From Hydnum rufescens UP504 (taxonomy: Eukaryota; Basidiomycota; Agaricomycetes; Cantharellales; Hydnaceae): a DNA stretch of 51,722 nt. Positions within the stretch are counted from its first letter, which is position 1. Each line of letters starts with the position of its first letter. Under the pieces are notes generated by a model. It made no database searches. It was not told the DNA's origin and saw only the letters and a program-made list of their open reading frames with translations. Shown here one piece after another: positions 44,791-51,722 of the stretch. Location of the stretch: the NCBI GenBank assembly GCA_014904985.1, contig MU129163.1, positions 1-51,722 of the forward strand, read 5' to 3'. Both the position numbers and the translations under genes were made by a program.

Positions 44791-45004
44791 AGGGGCCTTA
44801 AAAGGAGGGACATGTTGATGACTTAGGTGTGCCTAAATGGCTGAAATCATGGTTGATGTCAAGTGATGATCAAAAAACTGAATCTTGACAATGGGAACCT
44901 ACAATTTGACAATCTTTTGACATCAATCATTGTCAAGTGCCTCATTTATTGGGACTTGTGCAAAATCTCAGTCTATCAACCGAATATGGGTTAAGACTAT
45001 AGTA
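44791..45004. other. junction between the two KDZ pseudogenes
   Basis: Starts right after CAGCCTGGTCAGCCATATAG, which resembles the CAGGCTGGTCAG end of the array-element family, so the KDZ copy may have been truncated by an insertion. A TTGACAAT / ATTGTCAA inverted motif is also present. No gene. Confidence 0.3.
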
Positions 45005-48000
45005 TTACTGAAAGTCTCCTATTACATTGTCTATTAACGTGATAAATCCAAGATCCTCAGTCTCTATATCTTCCTCTACTTCTCCATCTTGATCATCATC
45101 TGAAGATACAGCATCATCATCATCACCATCTACATTAGGCACATGGACTTGTATGCATGATGCATGATGTTCCAGTGTCAGAGGGGGAAGAAACTCATCC
45201 CAGCTTGGGGCAGTAGACAGAGTAGGAACATGGATCATGTTCACCCTCCAGAGTTCTAGCCACTCATACAATTGATGGAGTCGGCGAAGTGCAAAGAATG
45301 ATACTTCATCATCTGCTTCTTTGACTAGTCTCTTGACCGCCCGATATTCCATGTAGAACCATGTTCGAAGGTTACTGCTCTCCACCTTGCACCTCTCCAA
45401 CTCTTGCTCACAATTAACCACTTCTTGTGCCATGAAAATACCCTTTTTGACCAAAGCATCCACCAACCACTGAGGAAGAACACTGTCAGGAAAGTCTCCA
45501 ATGTCAGCCCGCGCATCCTCCCATATATCCTGATCCACATCCATCTTGTACAAACCCTCCTTTAAAAGCAAGGGAGGAATATATGCACTTTTTGATATTG
45601 TCCTTGATGTCCGACGATATTCTGCCATCTCCTTTATCTTCACATTGTATTTTTTCATCGTTGCATCAATCCCAGACAAGCAATGGTGTACTGCCTTCTC
45701 AACATGCACCTTTGTCTTCTGGTCCAATATCCGTGTAGAATGGGCACAATCCAGTGTTGCAAGTTCGAATTTGCAGGCATGTAACTTCTGCACAAGCTGC
45801 TCATGAAGAATGCGAAGATTCAGTTGCATTGTGATCCATCTATCCTTCTTCAGTTGCTCTAGCTTCCGTGCCACCACCCAATCCCCTAATTTCAGCCCTT
45901 CCGTCCTTTTCTTGATATTGGACTGAAGTCGACTAATAGCCAGCTTGGTCGAATGGACTCTTTCCTGCCACTCGACAAGTACGGCTTCACCAGCAGAGTC
46001 TTTGGGGATCACATCATTCCCTTCACTAATCAGTTCCCATAAATTCTCTTGTTGTGCCTCTAACGTCGACTGCAAAGACAGGATGTGCTCTATTGCATGA
46101 GCCCCTTGGGTTTTTGACTGTCACATGATAGGTTTACTATGATATGCATGTTGGTCTTTGAATTGGTGGAGGAGGTACTCAATTGAAAATGTACTTTCGG
46201 CAAGCTTCTCTTTAGCCTCATCCAACCAAGATTGAGCTCGATCAACACGGACCCGCAGCCATTTTCCAAAGTCCCCCCACTTCTCTTCATCAATGCATTC
46301 CACTTGTAGATCAAGAATGAAAAGGCATCAATGATAGCCTGTTACCCTAAGGCATGGAATAAGTCGGTGGAGTCCACTCCAAAAACGTTCACACCCTTCT
46401 CCATCTGAGAGGCCCCAAATTGTGCTCTTTCTTGGATGGTACCAGAGTTGGCACGTCCACTGGTGGCCATAAGCATGGAAAATTGAGACGCCCCACTCGA
46501 GACATGGAGACCAGTCGGGCATGAAATTCCATTTCTTCAATGACTGGTCCATTTGGCAGCCAATATCATACAAAACACCAATTCTCCAGCAACGAGGCAA
46601 ATGCTTGAAAAGGAAATCAAGAAGAGCGCATGCGTAGAACTGTTTTTCACCAGCAGTCCACATGCTAGCAATAACTAGGGGAATATCATGGCAGCAGAGC
46701 ATGGCAAGAACACCAGTATCACTGAAATATTGAGTCGAAGCCTTGACACGGTCTCCATCTGCAGCAATAAAGGACTTGCCACATGCACTATATGTCGAAT
46801 TCGGCATTTTAAGATTGTCCTCCACCTTGTCTTCATCCTCTACAGCGTGTGCCTCACTTTCCATGGTCTTGTTGGCTTTTCGCTTCTGCCCAGCTCGGGC
46901 TGAGGACTTCTCGGGTCGAAGGTCAAGGATTTTGGCCTCCCACAGTTCCAAATCTCTCCGCGATAGCTCAATTGTTCTTGGTGACACAACAAAGGGATCC
47001 TGGGTCCCAGTCTCGCCCTGATGACCAGCGCGTCGGTCCAAGTCTCGACTGACATTTCAATTGGAAGTTTGCATCGAGGCACACAATAGCATCAACCTTC
47101 AAATCCCCATTCTCCGAGCTATTACTACCAAAACATAAGGGACACCGTGTCTGCAGATAGGTACTAGGGACATTGTGATCGCTCGGGAAGGTTGCAGTGT
47201 TCTGCACATTTGAATACTCTTGCCCATTGACCGGGGTAGTCTCGTCCAACTGGGGTGCCACACAATCTTCACCACTAAGGGCTCGCGAAACGATCCACCA
47301 ATTTTTCAACCTCTGCATCGACAAGTCTCACAAGCTGCTGGTAATGAGCAAGTGCGTTGGCAAAGTGACGGTGAAACGAATCAGCAGTCATGAAGCAGTA
47401 TCCGTGGGCCTTCAGGTACTTGACTAGCGTTGCAGCCCAACCTCTTTCATTGGGTGCAATGTGGAGGAAGAGCTTGGCAATGAATTCTAGCATATCGAGG
47501 CTGACTGCTAGCGTAGGACGAACCGGAGAACATGGGAAAAAACCACATTGCACAAGTTGAACCGGGGCAGGTTCTGCATTTGCAAATGTCCAGCATAATG
47601 TCCTTGACATGTTCCATATGCACACAGACCACCTCAAGTGAGTGGTGTTGGCTGCCACACTTGCAGACAAACCAACTTTGCTCTTCAGCTTGGTGAGCAC
47701 CGGAGCGTTCTCTTTGGAATCTCATGTATGGTTGAATAAGAGCGGGAAATACACTCTGTACTCCAGCGGTGTGCCTGCACGTGCCTCCGACGAGCATGTC
47801 ATGAACGTTGGTCATCAATGACTTGGATGTTCAATGAAATTAAGACATCTGTTGAGTTGTATTGAACATCCAGGTACTCCGAAGTAACGAAAATCCGACG
47901 CCGCAGGACTCTGAGAGTCAAGGAGATCTGGGAAAGAGGGAGATCGAGTACTGGTTGAGTGCCCACTGGGGACGTGTGCAGCTGACCCCGTATTGGCAGC

Positions 48001-48108
48001 AGACATGGCGTTCCAAACCTGTACCCGACTGACCGCAGAAGCCCCATTTGAGGAGCCAGGCCCATGTGCACTTCTTTTCCTGGCATTTCTCATAGCATTG
48101 CTGATCAT
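45005..48108 (-). pseudogene. KDZ-type transposase, near full length, decayed
   Basis: Reads 48108 to 45005. N-terminus low-complexity (48108-47815). The cysteine cluster CKCG...CKC is at about 47675-47585, followed by a frame break near 47580, then FPCSPVRPTLAVSLDMLEF. A second break is near 47275 and a third near 47050, just after CLDANFQLK (first catalytic Asp). YDIGCQ (second) is near 46560 and DGEGCERFW (Glu) near 46400. TGAs at ~46328 and 46125 stand where Arg is expected. The C-terminal half (46075-45005) is an intact coiled-coil-rich 356-aa frame with an acidic tail. The family is well known from Agaricomycetes, where it is sometimes associated with TET/JBP genes; none is seen here. 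Confidence 0.8.
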
Positions 48109-48975
48109 TCTAGAAAGAAGCTAGACACAAATTAGTTATGAGAAGTTTAGAATGAAATAAGAAGACAACGTACTTTATGCACTTGCCCTTTAGGAATCTA
48201 AAACGACCTTGAGAATGACAACTTGATGGCCAGGAAAACAACAAATGTCAAGTAATGACAACATGTTGCTTAACCCAGAGAACAAAGAGCGAGGCTTTGA
48301 GCGTACTGGGAAATGGCACTGTCACAATGCGACAGCACACAACTCCACCAGAAATGTGGCATGAGAGGATTTTGGAAGAATTGGCAAGCAGGCACTACAG
48401 ACAAGTCATAGTGATCCACCCAACCAATGAAAACTGAAGGGAAAGCTTGAGAGTGCCAGAAAACAAACAATATCGCAGCATGACAGTGTTTTGTTTAACT
48501 GGACAGCTAGGCGGCAAAGTGCTGGGAACAGTGATTCTCCTGACTGGAAGCTTTGAGGTGCTGGGAAATAAACACTACAACAGCATTGCAGTGCTATACT
48601 TCACCACACAGGTACTGGTGACTGAACAGTCGTAGTGTTGATTGGAGTCGGCGACATTGCGGAGTTAGCCGAATATCAATATTTACTATACAGTGTATAC
48701 ATTGTCTACAAATAAACTATACACAATGGTGATGATTAGACGAAAATAGTAAGGGATTAGCGATGAGAAGAACGATATATAGCAGTGAAGTAAAAAAAAT
48801 AAAAACGAGGGGAGATGACCACGCTGAGAAATTTTAGGACTCAAGGAAGGCATTCCAATGACTGGAATCAAAATAGTGATGACAGCCGGGGTAATCATCA
48901 CCAAACCAATCATAGGCAAATCCCTCGACCATCTCTTCCATTTCCGTATCCACACTTTCCCCCTGCTTATTAGAT
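48109..48975. other. no gene; weak ~90-bp repeats
   Basis: Loosely repeated GCTGGGAA(A/C)...CAC motifs at 48300-48620. An alternative last exon of the gene at 48976-49810 may lie at 48950-48840: a frame with an acidic/aromatic end (EGFAYDWFGDDYPGCHHYFD) would suit, but I could not find a convincing splice donor. Confidence 0.3.
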
Positions 48976-49810
48976 TCAGCCGGAATATCTACAATGACAC
49001 TGCTTAACGGGCTCGTCAGCAGGTAGAATTTCGCCAGTCGTGGGTAAAACGGGTGAAGGATTGGGGGCTGGAACGACTTCTTTGACTTGAATCTTGGAGC
49101 TGGCAGGTTCGGGGTTCAGGCCATATGTACACATCATGCGGTAATTCCCAGGAACTGTTGGATCCAGAACTGCGGGAGTGGGATTCCATTCCCAATCCAC
49201 AGCGTACGAACAGAACTTGGTCTGCACAGACTTTGAGCACTTGAACAGTCCCTTGCTCCAGTCGCAGGTGAGGATTACGGAGGAACACCCTTGTTTCTCA
49301 GCAGAACTGAGTACCACCCAAGAACCGATACCTCGAGGCATATGTCGATACCCTAAAAACGAAAAACAAGGGATGCATGAGCGAAGGCTCCTCATCTGAC
49401 CCATGCCAGCACTTACCAGCAGCCTCCAACTCTGATTCATACTTGTACTTCATACGCAATAGAGTCGTGCACACACCCTTTTTGTCCCAGTCTTCATGAT
49501 CTCCCACCAATTCCCTCTCAATCCTCGCAACTGTTGTCAGGTCCCAGCTAATCTGAAGCACGAGGCTAAAAGAATCCTTAAATGGGGTTTGAAAGATGTA
49601 CCCGACTGGAAAACCAATGACGTTGCACCAAATGAGAAGCTTCCCAATACCATTGACAAGGAGCTGTTCGACGTCATCTTTGGAAGCGGTGGCATTGCCC
49701 CACAGATAATCTAAGTCCTCAGCTTCGGTATCACTGAGGTTAGGAATTCTGTGGAGGTAGAAATAAGCCTGCAACGTTTCGTTGAGGGGTGCTTTTCGCT
49801 TGGCAGGCAT
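48976..49810 (-). CDS. hypothetical two-exon protein
   Basis: Exon 1 is 49810-49417 and exon 2 is 49352-48976, joined over a 64-nt intron (GTAAGT...TTTTAG) that keeps the frame (split Gly codon), giving about 256 aa. Features: basic start (MPAKRKAP), an acidic helical stretch (LSDTEAEDLDYLW), hydrophobic strands (LLIWCNVIGFPVGYIFQTPF), then a region with several Cys and Trp residues (CDWSKGLFKCSKSV; YAVDWEWNP) and a Pro-rich C-terminus. No signal peptide and no domain that I recognise. The frame is free of the TGA decay of its neighbours, so it may be a real host gene. The 3' end is uncertain (see 48109-48975). Confidence 0.5.
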
Positions 49811-50248
49811 TTTTGAAGCACTAGAGAGGTTAGTGTGGAGCTCAAGCTCACACTAAACGTCCCACAGTGATGGGCTAAATCTCGAACGAGTTTTGACGAC
49901 CTGGGAAAGACGCCATGGAGCTCAAGCTCGGGACGCCCAGTCACCAGAAGCGAGCTTCTTGAGGGCTTTGTGGACGTCAGCACGGAGTGTACACTCGTGC
50001 CTGGATCCTACAAGAAGTGGAAGCACGGTTAAGCGTCAAACAAAAAAAGAACAGTGAGTTTCGGCAATGTCCGCACATCGTGCCGGTGACCAACCACTCC
50101 CAATTTTATATATAACCTGTACTTAATTTTGACCATCCATTTGTAGTATCAATTACAATATTTCCCCCTAAGCTTGAGCAAAGGACTTAGTTATAGCATG
50201 GCCTCCACCAAGGTAGTAAGACATAGTGTAAGCCTTCAATAAGTTATA
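49811..50248. other. upstream flank of the two-exon gene
   Basis: Contains AGCTCAAGCTC motifs twice (49840-49850 and 49919-49930), near the gene start. No gene supported. Confidence 0.35.
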
Positions 50249-51370
50249 GATGAGGGAGAACTGTGCATCCCATCGTGGTGACGAATCACTGGACGATACG
50301 GATGCCAGTATGGCATGCCATGATTTTTTGCTGCAGCAGACCACTTTGACAAACAGAAGGATGGAATCCCCAGAGCTAATACAGTGACAGAGAACATGTC
50401 GAGCGGTGGTCCATCGCATGGCCAGGCCCATTGCAGCCCCGTAAGGACATGTCATGTGTGATTCGCCTCGACGAGGTTTCGCAGATGAGGGAGAACTGCC
50501 CATCCCATCATGGCAGCGAATCGCTGGACGATACGGATGCCGGTATGGCATGCCATGATTTTTTTCTGCGGCAGACTGCTTTGACGAACAGAAGGATGGA
50601 ATCCCCAGAGCTGATGCAGTGACAGAGAACGCGCGAGTGGTGGTCCATCGCATGGCCAGACCCATTGCAGCCCTGTAAGCACACGTATGTGCGATCGCCT
50701 CGACGAGATTTTGCAGATGAGGGAGAGCTGTGCATCCCATCATGGCGGTGATTCGCTGGGCAATATGGATGCCAGTATGGCAGGCCTGCCATGATTTCTT
50801 GCTGCGACAGACTGCTTTGACGAACAGAAGGATGGAATCCTCAGAGTGAATGCAGAGAATGCGCGAACGGTGGTCCATCACATGGCCAGGTCCATCATGG
50901 CTTCGTAAGGACATGTCATGTGTGATCACCTTGACAAGGTTTCGCAGATGAGGGAGAACTGCACATCCCATCATAGCGGTGATTTGCTGGGCAATACGGA
51001 TGCTGGTATGGCGGGCCTGCCATGATTTCTTGCTGCGACAGACCGCTTTGACGAACAGAAGGATGGAATCCTCAGAGTGAATGCAGAGAATGTGCGAATG
51101 GTGGTCCATCGTAGCTTCATAAGGACACGTCATGTGCGATCACCTCAACGAGGTTTCGCAGATGGGGGAAGAACTGCGCATCCCATCATAGCGGCGATTC
51201 GCTGGGTGATACAGATGCCGGTATGGCAGACCTGCCATGATCTTTTACCGCAGGCAGATCGCTTTGAGGAATGGAAGGATGTACGCCCAGAGCTGATGCA
51301 ACGACAGAGAATGTATGAGCCGTTGTGTTGCAGACTCACTTTGACATGGTCGCATAGTAGAAATCTGTAG
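50249..51370. repeat. tandem repeat, ~232-bp unit, about five copies
   Basis: Units start at 50249, 50484, 50716, 50947 and 51161 (periods 235, 232, 231 and 214), each beginning GATGAGGGAGAACTG or a close variant and containing CGATACGGATGCC, GACGAACAGAAGGATGGAAT and CATGGCCAG motifs. Long minus-strand open frames run through, but the frame differs from unit to unit, which argues against selection on protein. It resembles a satellite or an amplified exon. Confidence 0.8.
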
Positions 51371-51699
51371 ACAGTGGGGCTAGAGTCCAAATCATTGATC
51401 TGTGAGCTTGAGGAAGTGAGTGCACCCTCTCCATTTGTGACAGAGCCAGGTTCCAACTCGCAAATTGGGTTTGAAATTGATGAAGCAAGACTACCCCCCC
51501 CACTCGAAACAGCGGGGGTGGCAGCCATTGCAGACATTGCTAGCAAGCTTGAGGAAGCAAAGCTACTCCCCCCGGAACTGGCAGGGTTAGTAGCCATCGC
51601 GTAAGTTGAGATGGTTGAGGAGACTTGAAGTTGGTTGATTTGCTTCCACGATGCTGGATTGCTGCGCCCACAGAAATTGGTTTGCTGTTCTGAGCTCAC
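51145..51699 (-). CDS. hypothetical Ser/Ala/Gly-rich open frame
   Basis: 184-aa frame whose first ~110 residues are Ser/Ala/Gly-rich with a loosely duplicated segment (NPASSGGSSFASS / TPAVSSGGGSLASS) and whose end runs into the last unit of the tandem repeat. The window ends 23 bases beyond its ATG, so promoter and upstream exons cannot be judged. Possibly the original source of the repeated unit. Weakly supported. Confidence 0.2.
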   Translation of the reverse strand: MSSEQQTNFCGRSNPASWKQINQLQVSSTISTYAMATNPASSGGSSFASSSLLAMSAMAATPAVSSGGGSLASSISNPICELEPGSVTNGEGALTSSSSQINDLDSSPTVYRFLLCDHVKVSLQHNGSYILCRCISSGRTSFHSSKRSACGKRSWQVCHTGICITQRIAAMMGCAVLPPSAKPR

Positions 51700-51722
51700 C
51701 TTGAGAATGCATAGAACCTTCT

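Noticed and set aside
50168..51133. 321-aa repeat protein on the minus strand
   Set aside because: The phase changes between repeat units, so the same DNA is read in different frames; more likely a tandem repeat that happens to be open.

Overview
This looks like a repeat-rich, gene-poor stretch of a basidiomycete (Agaricomycetes) nuclear genome. The grounds are an NLR-type gene with an N-terminal helical bundle, a NACHT ATPase and WD40 repeats, split by five 52-64 nt introns; two KDZ-type transposase pseudogenes with a CxC cysteine cluster; a pogo-like DDE element; and several LTR-like repeats with internal repeats of the kind seen in basidiomycete retroelements. I saw no tRNA, rRNA or CRISPR array.

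Layout. 392-4363 (+) is an apparently intact 1225-aa NACHT-WD40 receptor-like gene. 4928-16712 is a large element with ~250 bp inverted ends and TA on both flanks. Inside it, bounded by an exact 8-bp duplication, lies 5451-13987, the most unusual object here: a palindromic element with two divergent arrays of exon-like/intron-like repeats. Each repeat has one hairpin (A) ending 5-10 nt upstream of a 5' splice site and a second hairpin (B) inside a ~100 nt intron. The arrays diverge from a central palindrome whose two TATA boxes are exactly symmetric about 11766.5. Two ~1.5 kb LTR-like copies and a hAT-like foldback MITE are nested in it. A second, decayed array of the same kind lies at 25890-27509.

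17787-21010 is a pogo/Tigger-like element (21-bp inverted ends, TA flanks) with a decayed DDE transposase. 21162-25850 and 27677-30555 hold two decayed members of one uncharacterised protein family, next to short boundary motifs. 30965-34110 has a broken gene cut by a third copy of the LTR-like repeat, plus another LTR start. 34700-39300 holds a few unrecognised genes, including a 291-aa gene with two small introns and a Glu-rich pseudogene. 39405-40175 has two tandem fragments of the proteasome ATPase RPT3. 42773-48108 has two KDZ pseudogenes tail to tail. 48976-49810 is a two-exon gene of unknown function, and 50249-51370 is a tandem repeat of about 232 bp.

Nearly every in-frame stop in the pseudogenes that I checked is TGA, often where CGA (Arg) is expected, as cytosine deamination in silenced repeats would give. 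The NLR gene stands out as the one long gene without such damage. I see no metabolic pathway or operon-like grouping; the window reads as layered mobile elements around one likely immunity or allorecognition gene.
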